Assembly (NCBI GenBank): GCA_028583405.1
Contig: CM053252.1
Span: forward strand, 41,317,697-41,381,696
Reading direction: 5' to 3'
From: Pogonophryne albipinna
Lineage: Eukaryota; Chordata; Actinopteri; Perciformes; Artedidraconidae
Length of the DNA: 64,000 nucleotides
A program made the translations under genes and the position numbers. Positions 21,601 through 31,600 of the stretch are shown here, piece after piece (position 1 is the first letter of the stretch; each line of letters opens with the position of its first letter). The notes below the pieces were generated by a model, which saw only the letters and a program-made list of their open reading frames with translations, did not search any database and had not been told where the DNA came from.

Positions 21601-24600
21601 GCATCATTATTCAGGAGGTGGTTACCATGGCTACGACGAGAGCTACGGATCCCCGCCCTATGAGGGTCGCCGCATGGGTCCACCAATGAGAGGGCGTGGA
21701 GGGAGGCCCAACTACGGGCCCAACTACGGACCCCCTCCCCCTCCTCCTGGGGAGTACGGGGGCCACGCTGAGTCCCCGGTCGTAATGCTTTACGGACTGG
21801 AGCCAGTCAAGATGAACGCCGACCGGGTCTTCAACATCTTCTGTCTCTATGGCAACGTAGAGCGGGTCAGTGTCTGTTTTTTGTGAATGTGGAAGCTCCA
21901 ATGTTTTTGATTAGTTCAACATCTGGTACAAAATAACAACCTTATAATACAGTATGTACAGAAAGACAACTTGTGCTGGAGAAGCAAATCAATTTTATTT
22001 GTATTCCAGGTCCTGGGACAAGTTCCTTTTCTTTATTTTTTTTATAAGAATGGGTTTTAGTGAAAGACACATTTTTGTCTTGCTTCCATGAATTGCTACT
22101 ATACACATAGTAATAGTTTTATTTTTTCACTAAATGCCACGCATTAAAACGCAGGCTGAAGTCAGCAGTGGGACACACAGGTAAAGATATTTAGACTAAA
22201 ACAAGAGATTACCTACTGGAAGTGTCTAATTTTAAGACAAAAGTCAACTTTTTTTTTCACGTCACATGGCTATGTTGCATAACTGGAATATTTAACTTCC
22301 ATAACCTCACACACCCTTGCCTTAAGACAGCCTCTCATACCCTGCTACTCCTAGTTAACTCCTGAGTGTCACTATAAGGAGTTGCTCTGATGTGCATGTG
22401 GGTTAACATTATTCCAGTTTTTTCAAACATTGGCATCTCAATCATAAATATGATTGGATATTCACTTTGAACTATGCCACCATTGTTTGGTGGTAGCAGT
22501 ACATTGTAAGTAGTGATAATGTCTCGTCGGAACAAGAGACGCTTCACTGAGTTGGTTTAGTGCAAAACAGATCACGCCCTGCTGACTCTGCAATCTGTCT
22601 GTCAGCTGCTGCTAAACAAGACGATAGGAGAATAAAACAAATGTTTTAATGTATAATTTGATGACTATTTGAAAAACATAACTTGTCCCTTTTTTAGGAC
22701 AGAGCAGCAATGCACAGGAATGTGGCCTGCTTTTTTTACAGGTTGATACATTTCAAATCCAAAAATAACCCAGAGGTGAAGTGCACTCGTTCATCTTTTC
22801 TCTGTTTGTCTCTGCAGGTGAAGTTCATGAAGAGTAAGCCTGGCGCTGCCATGGTGGAGATGGGAGACTGCTATGCAGTGGACCGCTCCATCACTCACCT
22901 CAACAACAACTTCCTGTTTGGACAGAGGCTCAATGTGTGGTGAGTTCATCCTGTCAGTTCTAACCTATATTCTGGATACATATTTGTAGTCCAGAAGAAG
23001 AGAGCCCTGCCTCAAGAATATTTTAACCTGTAAAAACCCACGGTCCCCGTCTGGGTTTTTTTTCACGACACTGTCTCAGGGGATCTTAATATTTAAGAAC
23101 CTATTAATGTGTTCTACCAGATTAACGGAAATAATCTCCGCTAACTGACGATACCAACCATTTTTACCAAAACACAAATCTCATAAGAAGCATCTAAATG
23201 ACCCCCGAGCGAAAAATGCTAATGGACATTGGCACAGAACTCAAGATAAAAGTACCCTTATTACTTATCGTAGCTGCACATACAAGATATCCGATTAAAG
23301 CTGAGGTTCCACAGATTATTTAGGTATCGTATCATCACTGAGTCATCCGAACTCGCGACAGGGGAAGCAAACACAGACATCACAACACGTACCTTTACGG
23401 AGCTGTCAATCTGATCAAAAGACGTATTCAATGGCATTAAAACGAGAAAAAACGCGGCTGAATCGGTTAATCCATAGGTTTTTAATGTCTCTGTATAAAA
23501 CAATTATTTCATTTATAATCCATAATTCCATTTTTATGTAAAAATCGCAGCGCAAAAGTTAGCTGCTAATGGTAGCCACCAGAGTGGCTGCTGCTTCCGG
23601 TCTTGGCTATGCGGCAGTCTAACTCACACACATTACCAAATAAGGACTATGTGTGAGTTCCCCTCGATTCCATTGGCTCTGACGGTCAGAAAGAGATGTC
23701 ACATGTCGAAATCCAGCAAGGGGGGCCAGAGATATGGAAAATCCACCCAAATGGCCCCAGAAGAGTTTTTTTTTGGTGCAAAATCTGTCTAAAAAGGTCA
23801 AATATCACTTGTTTTGCATCAATCTTGATACAGGGTACTTATATGTTGTACTTTGGATTCCTAAAGCTTTTAGTCTACCTTACCATCATCCAAGGTTAGT
23901 TTTCACTATAAGTACAAAATATTTTTTGGACGGACACTATAATTTACAGTTTTTTTACCATGTTCAATCTGAATTTTCTTTAAAATAAAAAACATCTATA
24001 TTGATTCTGACTTTTTTCTACATCCAACTCACAGGTTTATCATTACTTTGAGAACAAAGATTATTAATTTAACCCTTTTAGAAGGGAAGATATAGTCATT
24101 TGTTCTGGGAATGTCATTTTCGAGCCTGAAACCTGAAAAACAGGCTTGAGGTTTAACAGGTTAACTCTGAAGCTTCATGCCATCAAGTGCTAATGTAGGT
24201 GTTAGGCCAGACAAACGGCTTGAGGAAGATGTCGTGTAGAGATGACTCGAAGAAGAAATGCAGCTTCTCCTGGTGTCTCTTGTATTTAAAATGTGACTTT
24301 TCCTTCCCTGTAGTGTGTCCAAGCAGCAGGCCATCGTCCCCGGTCAGTGCTATGAGCTTGAGGACAGCTCGAGCAGCTTCAAAGACTTCCACGGCTCCAG
24401 GAACAACCGCTTCACCTCGCCGGAGCAGGCTGCCAAAAACCGCATCCAGCACCCGAGCAACGTGCTGCACTTCTTCAACGCTCAGCCAGACGTCACGCCA
24501 GAGATCTTCACTCAGGTCTGTAGAAGACTCCTGGTTCATACCAGTTTTTAAATGTACATTGATTCTTGATTAAAGAACAGGCAACATTCTTCATCACTGC

Positions 24601-25417
24601 TGATTTGTATTTGGTTGAACTGGAATTTTAAAAGTATTTTTTCATGTACTATAAATAATGGTTTCAAGCTGAGACTGTCAGAATACAAGCATGTAATTCC
24701 CTAATAAGAGTTTATTCTTTGCAGATTTGTGAGGAGCTTGGTGTCAAGAATCCTGTCAACGTCAAAATGTTCACAGGAAAGAGTAAGCTGCTTTGATACT
24801 GCTCATGCTTTACTTCTGAACTCGCTGACTATGTATAGAAAACTCTGGAAGCCCTCAATAGACATGGGGAAAAAACTGAAACATTTTTCCGGCCAGGCTG
24901 GACGTAGACAAACATTGAATGTTGAGATGCACTGTTCTCTGCACATAGAAATGTTCCTGTAGTTAAAGTGACCTCTGACCCCCAGGTGGAGCAGCTCCCA
25001 GTGACCGCAGTGCTTCGGGGCTGCTAGAGTGGGAGTCCATCAATGATGCCATGGAGGCTCTGGCATTGATAAACCACTTCCAGATGAAAAATGCAGGTAA
25101 GGAAAAGCCCCTGAGAATGTAGGAGGTCTCAACCCTGACTGAGCAGGATTCAGACAAAGAACTTAAATAAAATAAATCCCAGATATTGTTTCGGGTACTT
25201 TTTAATTTGTATTAAACTGTTTAGTTTGATTGACAGTAACTTGGACGAGGGCAACTTGATATGGTCATGGAAACACCACTGATAGGTGTTAGTCTGAAGA
25301 CCGAGTCCTCTCTCAGGTCATGTTTTTGTGTAATGTCTCTTGTTTCTTTTTTTTCCAGCTGGTCCTTACCCGTACACCCTGAAACTCTGCTTCTCCACCG
25401 TTCAGCACGCCAACTAG
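9713..25417 (+). CDS. hnrnpl: Heterogeneous nuclear ribonucleoprotein L
   Basis: Thirteen coding exons: 9713-9790, 13199-13314, 13573-13810, 14294-14379, 14696-14792, 16335-16407, 21396-21467, 21615-21865, 22818-22939, 24314-24515, 24725-24782, 24986-25096, 25359-25417. They sum to 1563 bases (520 aa plus TAG), with every junction in frame. RRM1 is near residues 37-110 (SVVVHVRGL, ISYVVVMPKKRQALVEYED), RRM2 128-207, a Gly/Tyr/Pro-rich linker 230-305, RRM3 306-383 (SPVVMLYGL), RRM4 427-517 (NVLHFFN). hnRNP L is a nuclear protein that binds CA-repeat RNA and regulates splicing, polyadenylation and mRNA stability. The sequence is recognisably hnRNP L rather than its paralogue by its linker and by its ech1 neighbour. 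The start at 9713 gives MATAASRYYSEDGRATKRQK. Intron 4 is AT-AC; the other 11 introns are GT-AG. Confidence 0.97.
10489..10802 (-). mobile_element. hAT-like MITE, array member 1 (inverted)
   Basis: Flanked by CGTAACGG at 10481-10488 and 10803-10810. The ends are CTCCTACACACGGCGGCGTG and its complement. The interior matches members 2 and 3 in reverse. 314 bp, no coding capacity. 8-bp target duplications and short inverted ends fit the hAT superfamily. Confidence 0.85.
10811..11119 (+). mobile_element. hAT-like MITE, array member 2
   Basis: Lies between CGTAACGG at 10803-10810 and 11120-11127. It is an inverted copy of member 1, so 10489-11119 forms a palindrome of about 630 bp centred near 10806. 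The left end is slightly shortened (AGCCTACACACGGCACTTC). Confidence 0.85.
11128..11449 (+). mobile_element. hAT-like MITE, array member 3
   Basis: Lies between CGTAACGG at 11120-11127 and 11450-11457. It is in the same orientation as member 2 and nearly identical to it (322 bp). Confidence 0.85.
11458..12162 (-). mobile_element. hAT-like element, array member 4 (long form, inverted)
   Basis: Lies between CGTAACGG at 11450-11457 and 12163-12170. Its right half is the member-1 sequence. Its left half and centre carry about 390 bases not present in the short members, so it may be closer to the parent element. The ORFs in it are not conserved proteins. Confidence 0.8.
12171..12765. mobile_element. 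Diverged related element, array member 5 (right end incomplete)
   Basis: It follows the fifth CGTAACGG copy (12163-12170). The left end is TACGTCCACACAGCAGCTTT, and the inverted counterpart CAAGATTTGTTCAAAGCTGC lies at 12741-12760, but the outermost bases and a right CGTAACGG are missing. The interior shares CGCCGAACTGCATTGTGGG with the other members, so it is a distant relative. It contains a TA microsatellite. Confidence 0.7.
12595..12640. repeat. (TA)n microsatellite
   Basis: An uninterrupted run of about 23 TA dinucleotides inside array member 5 in hnrnpl intron 1. Confidence 0.95.
14380..14695 (+). other. hnrnpl: AT-AC U12-type intron of hnrnpl (intron 4)
   Basis: The exon reads ATG GTT GA and the intron opens with ATATCCTTTT, matching the U12 5' splice-site consensus (A/G)TATCCTT. 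Near the 3' end GTCCTTAACT (14676-14685) matches the U12 branch site TTCCTTAAC, with the branch A about 12 bases before the terminal AC (14694-14695). Splicing at these points restores GAA TTC GAC TCA (EFDS), the conserved RRM2 sequence. No GT donor gives this frame. The intron is 316 bases. Confidence 0.93.
14866..15770. mobile_element. Partial copy of the TTAACCTG element family, interrupted
   Basis: Right-hand part of the family seen complete at 23023-24164: it shares the stretch around TGATTCTGACTTTTCTACATC and ends near GGGATTAACAGGTTAA (to 15765). The left part is missing. It is interrupted by the hAT at 14929-15629. Confidence 0.7.
14929..15629. mobile_element. hAT-type non-autonomous element
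   Basis: The ends are CAGGGTTTCCGCTAGGA and CTAACGGAAACCCTG. It is flanked by the exact 8-bp duplication ATCCAACT at 14921-14928 and 15630-15637. 701 bp, no transposase. A second, inverted copy sits at 32842-33911 in ech1 intron 2. Confidence 0.92.
17700..19460 (+). promoter_or_regulatory. hnrnpl: CA-rich intronic region, candidate hnRNP L autoregulatory element
   Basis: From about 17860 to 18560 the + strand is dense in ACA, CACA, ACACC and CAACACC motifs, unlike the AT-rich flanks. It shows no transposon ends. In mammals the hnRNP L gene is reported to control itself through a poison exon in intron 6 that is activated by CA-rich clusters bound by hnRNP L; this is the equivalent intron. Candidate 5' splice sites inside include GCA/GTAAGTAA (after 19014) and CCGCAG/GTAATC (after 19448), with a possible acceptor TTTAATCAG near 19282. 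The exact cassette cannot be fixed from sequence alone. Confidence 0.55.
19813..21177. mobile_element. TTAA-flanked DNA transposon in hnrnpl intron 6
   Basis: The left end AGGACACCTATCATGC and right end GCATGATAGGTCCCCT are inverted repeats, each bordered by TTAA (19809-19812 and 21178-21181). This fits a piggyBac/Kolobok-type target. No transposase ORF is present. The segment around 20208-20360 may be a further insert beginning near CAGGGACGTGCAC. Confidence 0.72.
21866..22817. other. hnrnpl intron 8
   Basis: AT-rich intron of 952 bases. I see no exon or recognisable repeat. Confidence 0.6.
23023..24164. mobile_element. TTAACCTG fold-back-type element, nearly all of hnrnpl intron 9
   Basis: It begins TTAACCTGTAAAAACCC and ends GGTTTAACAGGTTAA, with TTAA at both borders. 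The left half (to about 23620) is nearly identical to 48878-49530. The right half recurs at 62300-62730 and in part at 14866-15770. No conserved protein is visible. Confidence 0.75.
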
Positions 25418-26030
25418 GAGCAGCTTGTATAATGAAGATTGGTCCACCATTCCCATGTTCACATGTACTTAGACCATGACTGCTTGCAACACTCGTAGAG
25501 AAATTAGATTTTCAAATGCTGTGAAAAATGTTCACATTGTAATTGATCCTTAAAGTAAAACTCCTATTTGGTATATTAGACAGATCTAACAAATGCATTG
25601 AAAAGTTTTGATATGTATCCCCCACATGTGTTGTAGAGTGTTGGTACCTGCGTGTCTTCAATAATATGTTGTCCTTTTTACTTTTTGTATTATGCTTACA
25701 GTAACATGAAAACATATTTGAAAGACTTGGTTTTATTTTCAGTTGGTTCAGTGGCAGTAGATAACAAAGTTGTTAGAATTGTCTTTTGAAACTTTTATTA
25801 TTCACTTTTTTGCTTTGTTTTGATTTTACCTATTCAGTTCTGCGTCTCTGTCTGATATGCAGATGGTTAATTGTTTTGTTCTAAGAAAATTAAAAAAAAA
25901 ACAATTTAAGTTGCGTTTATTCTGCCATCCTTTTTAAAGTGTGTCTTCTGTCGAATGAAGTCTACATATCTGCAGTGACTGTTTATCTCGGGCCATAGCA
26001 ATAAATGTAGATATATCAAGAACAAATAAG
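25418..26030 (+). terminator. hnrnpl: hnrnpl 3' UTR
   Basis: AT-rich sequence after the TAG at 25415-25417. An AATAAA lies at 26000-26005; an ATTAAA-like A-rich stretch near 25888-25900 is an alternative. The exact cleavage site is unresolved. Confidence 0.5.
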
Positions 26031-26174
26031 TCTTAAATGCATACTACATACTCATTATGAAAGCTATGCAGTGTATGCATATGGTGACGAATAATTCAAA
26101 CCAGACTCTTATATGAAGTGTGAGATTGAATCCAGATATGATTGTTTAACCACTGCAACTCCATATATTGCCAT

Positions 26175-26385
26175 TTCATCAGAATCAGAAATCCCTTAGT
26201 CCCACAGCGGGGAAATTAACATTGTTACAGCAAAAGTGGCATGCAATAATACAGAATAAGCTAATGTATAGAAGGAAAGCACACATGAGTTATAGAATAT
26301 AAAAAAGACAAGTTGGTAAGTACACATACAAGGCAAAACAAATTATTAGAATAGGGGTGTTAAGCAGCAACTCAACACCATGTAA
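26175..26385 (-). mobile_element. 3'-end remnant of a LINE-type repeat
   Basis: On the minus strand it reads TTCCCCGCTGTGGGACTAAG followed by GGATTTCTGATTCTGAT, the familiar 3' tail of fish LINE or SINE copies. It borders the minisatellite; the sequence on the far side (27601-27800) may be another part of the same insertion. Confidence 0.5.
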
Positions 26386-26387
26386 GG

Positions 26388-27592
26388 GGTCTCCCACCAC
26401 CACCTCCACAGTGAGGACTCTTGTCTCCCACCACAACCTCCACAGTGAGGACTCCTGTCTCCCACCACCACCTCCACAGTGAGGACTCCTGTCTCCCACC
26501 ACCACCTCCACAGTGAGGACTCCTGTCTCCCACCACCACCTCCACAGTGAGGACTCCTGTCTCCCACCACCACCTCCACAGTGAGGACTCTTGTCTCCCA
26601 CCACAACCTCCACAGTGAGGACTCCTGTCTCCCACCACCACCTCCACAGTGAGGACTCCTGTCTCCCACCACCACCTCCACAGTGAGGACTCCTGTCTCC
26701 CACCTCCACAGTGAGGACTCCTGTCTCCCACCACCACCTCCACAGTGAGGACTCCTGTCTCCCACCTCCACAGTGAGGACTCCTGTCTCCCACCTCCACA
26801 GTGAGGACTCCTGTCTCCCACCACCACCTCCACAGTGAGGACTCCTGTCTCCCACCACCACCTCCACAGTGAGGACTCCTGTCTCCCACCTCCACAGTGA
26901 GGACTCCTGTCTCCCACCACCACCTCCACAGTGAGGACTCCTGTCTCCCACCTCCACAGTGAGGACTCCTGTCTCCCACCTCCACAGTGAGGACTCCTGT
27001 CTCCCACCACCACCTCCACAGTGAGGACTCCTGTCTCCCACCACCACCTCCACAGTGAGGACTCCTGTCTCCCACCTCCACAGTGAGGACTCCTGTCTCC
27101 CACCACATCCACAGTGAGGACTCCTGTCTCCCACCACATCCACAGTGAGGACTCCTGTCTCCCACCACATCCACAGTGAGGACTCCTGTCTCCCACCACC
27201 TCCACAGTGAGGACTCCTGTCTCCCACCACCACCTCCACAGTGAGGACTCCTGTCTCCCACCACCTCCACAGTGAGGACTCCTGTCTCCCACCACCTCCA
27301 CAGTGAGGACTCCTGTCTCCCACCACCACCTCCACAGTGAGGACTCCTGTCTCCCACCACCACCTCCACAGTGAGGACTCCTGTCTCCCACCACCACCTC
27401 CACAGTGAGGACTCCTGTCTCCCACCACCACCTCCACAGTGAGGACTCCTGTCTCCCACCACCACAGTGAGGACTCCTGTCTGCAACCACCTCCACAGTG
27501 AGGACTCCTGTCTGCAACCACCTCCACAGTGAGGACTCCTGTCTGCAACCACCTCCACAGTGAGGACTCCTGTCTGCAACCACCTCCACAAT
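26388..27592. repeat. Minisatellite of about 37 units of 28/31/34 bp
   Basis: The core unit is CCACAGTGAGGACTCCTGTC followed by TCCC and one to three ACC, then T. I count about 37 occurrences of GAGGACTC. Unit sizes differ by 3 bases (number of ACC). The last units (27480-27592) form a subfamily with CTGCAACC for CTCCCACC, and three units near 27104-27180 carry ACATCC. The minus strand lacks stop codons in all three frames, which produces long spurious ORFs. Confidence 0.95.
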
Positions 27593-27600
27593 GGATGTCA

Positions 27601-27800
27601 AGTAATGTAAAACCACCAGACTCAGGGACAGTTTCATCCCACAGACCATAAGACTGTTAAGGTATAAACTATTCATAACTGTGGATAGTAGTAACTCTAT
27701 ATCTGTAGGCTACAAAGTCAAAGTGGTCCTTTCTACATTATAGTCAATTATGCAAACCTTGTCCAGCATGTACAATAAAGGTCCTTCTTCTTCTTCAGTA
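27601..27800. mobile_element. LINE-like 3' remnant
   Basis: Sequence of the type AAACCACCAGACTCAGGGAC followed by AGTTTCATCCCACAGACCAT is a common fragment of fish non-LTR elements. It ends in CAATAAAGGTCCTTCTTC near 27773-27790. Confidence 0.45.
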
Positions 27801-27871
27801 ATTAAACAAGTGTAACCTTTGTTCATATTTGCTGTCCTTGTCTTTAGCTGTAAGTCTATTTCTGTGTTGGT

Positions 27872-27969
27872 CTACTGAGAGTCTCTGGGAATAACATACT
27901 GACTCCTTGCATGTGGCATGTAACCTCCTGCAATCACTGCCGACTCTCCCAGATCCACCCTTACAGCTT
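27872..27969 (-). other. Unassigned terminal-exon-like ORF on the minus strand
   Basis: On the minus strand a good acceptor (CTTATTTTCTTTTAG) precedes 31 codons that end in TAG, reading AVRVDLGESAVIAGGYMPHA then RSQYVIPRDSQ. Codon use looks protein-like, but I recognise no family and found no convincing upstream exon on the minus strand toward 28.6 kb. It may be the end of a small gene, an old exon or chance. Confidence 0.25.
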
Positions 27970-28219
27970 CTAAAAGAAAATAAGAACTGTCAGTAAAAAA
28001 TAACATTTAATAGTGTTAAAGATCATATGCAATAATAGCATTTTTACATCACATATTGACATAAAAGGATTTCTGAAGATTAAGAATGATGTATATAAAA
28101 ACATGCAAGTGGAGTTCCTGCTAAGGCTGTCAGTAAGTGTAACAAGAAGAAGCTGAAACGCACTATTGAGCACATGACTGCTTCTTTGTTGTTGTTGGTT
28201 TCTTTCTTTCTTATGCCAT

Positions 28220-28335
28220 AATTCTTAACGTTTACATACAGTAGTCTGCGGTCTTGAAAGTAGGTAGTTGCGAATGCGATCTGCCAATAATCCCAAAGAA
28301 GAAGAAGAGATTGAGAGTTTTCGGCCACCGTATCT
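28220..28335 (-). mobile_element. Fragment of a common fish repeat
   Basis: On the minus strand it reads CTTCTTCTTCTTTGGGATTA followed by TTGGCAGATCGCA. A related stretch occurs at about 4686-4735 in the SR-gene intron (CTTCTTCTTCTGCTTTGGG then TTTACTGGCAGGCCGCAAAC). The short ORF beginning MAENSQS here is therefore probably repeat-derived. Confidence 0.45.
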
Positions 28336-28668
28336 GTCTGTAGAAAGCGAAGTATCTCTGGCTAAACTAAGCTAGCTAAGCTAACAGGAGGTGTTCCCCT
28401 CACAGTCTCACTTGGTGTGGGCTGTATTCCCTTCCGGTGTACAGCAGTGATGTGTTCACGCTTCTTTATACACTTGCTGGCGTGCAGATAACTTTAGCAG
28501 CGCACAGACAGCTGTTAATGCGTAGTTAGCAGTAGCAGGCATCAGTATAGCTACATGCTAACATTTCTAGCAGCACTCTGAGCTACACACACACACTCAG
28601 GTGGAGCAGGTGAAGGCACACACCGGGCAGTTCTATCCATAACTGAGCAGAGCAGCGTTCAAAGGGCG
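28336..28668 (+). promoter_or_regulatory. ech1: ech1 upstream region
   Basis: About 330 bases between the last repeat and the ech1 ATG. No TATA box is evident, and there is a short CA run at 28585-28600. The transcription start cannot be placed. Confidence 0.4.
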
Positions 28669-31600
28669 ATGTTTTCAGGGATTGTCAGGTCAGCTCTCTC
28701 CAAATGTAAGTGACAAGGCTTTCTTCTGCTCGCCTGCTGTTTGTTATGATATTAATGAGCATTTACTTTAATGTTGCTCAACGGTCATATTGCACCTGAC
28801 AGCTAAAATCTATACAGGTAAATTAGACTGCACTAATTGTCTAAAATGTGCCCGCTTTAAAACTTTTAAGAGCTTTAAGAGCTATGCATGGCTCTGTAGG
28901 TGAAAGGTCACCGGCATTAGTTTCCATGGAATAGGCAAGGTTGTTTGTATGGCTCAACTCTTCGGCTATATATCCTTTATTTTTAACTCTGTAACTAATG
29001 ACTAGACAACATGAGCCTCTAACAACTATAAGGATCTGAAACGGAACCAGTGACATTACTTAAAATAACACATTCTGCTGCTGTTCTTCCCATGTACTTT
29101 GTTCTGTTTCTGAAACCGTGAGTGAAGGTGACTGTGCAGAGTCCCGGATCCAACTAATCCAAAACTTCGTTTCTCGGCCTTTTGGCTAAGTAAGAGTTAA
29201 TGAAAGGCGATGTTTTTATGAAAATGCGTTTGATGTCTTTATAAAATCTTACAGTGTACATTTATTTATTGTAGGATAGCTCAAAATACACTTGTTTGAA
29301 TAAAAAAAGGATGAAAATATGAGAAGTACATGGATTAAGTGTCAATACATTTTACACAAAAGACAAAAAACTTGTTCTTATCAGTTTAATATCTGATAAA
29401 TCCCCTATCCGGGGACCATATATTAAATAGATTTTTGGAATAGGGAGATTGAATAGGGGCTTGCTCCGTCCACTCCACGCATCGACCTGGTATTGCAGGA
29501 AGAACTCCAGGAAGGAACGGCGCACCACCTTTCATTGTGAATGACAAAATAGCAGATTATCTACCATAACAAATTGATAGACATATTTAAATGTATCAAA
29601 ACCAGTGGAAATGAGGCTCCATGAGCTTGAAACTTTACAAATAATTGATGTGAAAGTTATTAATGTAAAACAAGCAGATTCTGCTCTCTGACCTTATGAC
29701 TTTTGGGAATCTCTTTAAAATGAAAAAGGTATTTCTGGGTAAACATATGGTGTCTGTGTGAGTAAATATATTAGGATCGTAATGCATCCAATGTAAGTGA
29801 ATCAATTCAGTAGGAAAACATTGTGTCATTATATAATGAGAACGGCCAGTATGAGCGTTCTAGAACTGGAACGCTGCAGTGGTTTGTTTTTGGATTTGTA
29901 TGACTTACATCCTCATAGCCATTTGTATTTAAAAAGCTGTAATGAGTAGTTTTTGTTTAAAAAAATTACTGAACAAAAAAAAATAGCATTTAATTTATTT
30001 CTGATGTTTTACTTATCTGAGCAGTTACTATGGCAGCCATTTAGCTTCCACCATCTCTTAATATGAGCTCCTGCTCGGTGGTTCTGAATCCTCTCTGTGC
30101 TACCCCCCCCCCCCCCCCCCCCCCCCCCCTCTCAGACCCGACTGTGGTCAGGGCCATGTCCTCTTCAGGCGGCCCCCCCTCTCCATACACCGCCCTGGCC
30201 GTCAGCCACCCAGCGGAGTCCGTCACACACGTGGAGCTGCACCGGCCGGAGAAACGCAACGCCATGAACAGAGCCTTCTGGAGGTATGCTTCAATTAGTG
30301 TGCAATCATTTTTCCAAGACATAGAAAACATACAAAATAAACATATGAACTATACATTTTGACATATTAAATGTTTAATGTAAAAATATCCTTAATCAAA
30401 AATTAATTTTGAACAAGGTTACACAGTAAAGTTGCTTTTAATAATGAGTATGTGTTGAGCTTGTATAGTAGCACTGATGATAACATTAATTTCAATTTAG
30501 AAGGTCGTAAGCAGAACTGAAAAATTAAGAAAACATTTTGCCAGAACAAACCAGACATAGTTGTATCATAAGATACATATTAGTCAATTCTTTAAAAGCT
30601 AATTTATGGAAGCCTGTTTGCGCCACAGGAAAATAAAAAATAAAATCCTGTAAGTCATTATTATGACTTACTATCTCATTATAATGACTTAGCTATCTCA
30701 TTATTATGACTTACTATCTCATTATAATGACTTACTATCTCATTATTATGACTTAGCTATCTCATTATAATGACTTAGCTATCTCATTATAATGACATAA
30801 CTATCTCATTATTATGACTTACTATCATATAAGAGCAATTTTAAGTGTGGGACACACTTAGCTGAACTAATGGATACTATAATTGAAGACTACTTTAGAA
30901 GCGGATTCACTAATAAGGAAATGTTAGTGGTTTTTAAGGAATCACACAATATTAAACTAAGCCTGTTTTGTTTTTGTACTGTATTTACAATCAATACTCC
31001 GACTACGACGTGCTATATTAAAGATTTATTGTTAAACCGGAGACATAGACTTTTTTTTTTTCCTGTGGCGCAAACAGGCTTCCATACTAATTTGCTGTTT
31101 TGTATATTTAAAAAAGCAACTAGCCTACAAAAGACTTCAAATAGATATTGAAAAGTCTGAAATAACTTAACGGGTAGGCAACTGTGTAGAGTCAGTTTGT
31201 AATTAGGGCCTGAGCACGAAGTGTGCGAAGACCTATTGTTATGCATAGAATTACTATTCTCCCGATTCTTGTTCTGGGGACTAAACCTGTTTTTGAGGGC
31301 TTTACGACGCCATTCATGTAGCGACATTTGGCAAAGTTGGCAGGACGGGTGAAACATTTTAGATTCTGGAGTCGATGGGTTAAACATTTCAAACATTTCA
31401 AACATGCTCGCTAGCGCCAGCTGTGAAAATTCAGTTTTCGAAAAATGTACATAATCGCAGCGTAATTCTGATAGACCTGACATTTTGCACACTTATCCGG
31501 GTGGAGCTGCTCTACATATTATCCTCTCGTATCGCTAAGCTCCGCCTACTTTGATTTTTTTTACATTAGCATAATGTTAAAAACAGTGAACTATTAACTT

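Noticed and set aside
26290..27676. Three overlapping minus-strand ORFs of 400-434 codons
   Set aside because: All are translations of the minisatellite in its three frames; the repeat unit simply lacks stops on that strand. No family resemblance or codon signature.
29164..29526. A functional U2 snRNA gene
   Set aside because: The branch-point pairing region is missing and 180 bp of foreign sequence is inserted.
30063..30362. ORF with a polyproline run before ech1 exon 2
   Set aside because: The prolines come from the C27 polypyrimidine tract. The true reading joins exon 1 (28669-28705) to exon 2 at 30136.
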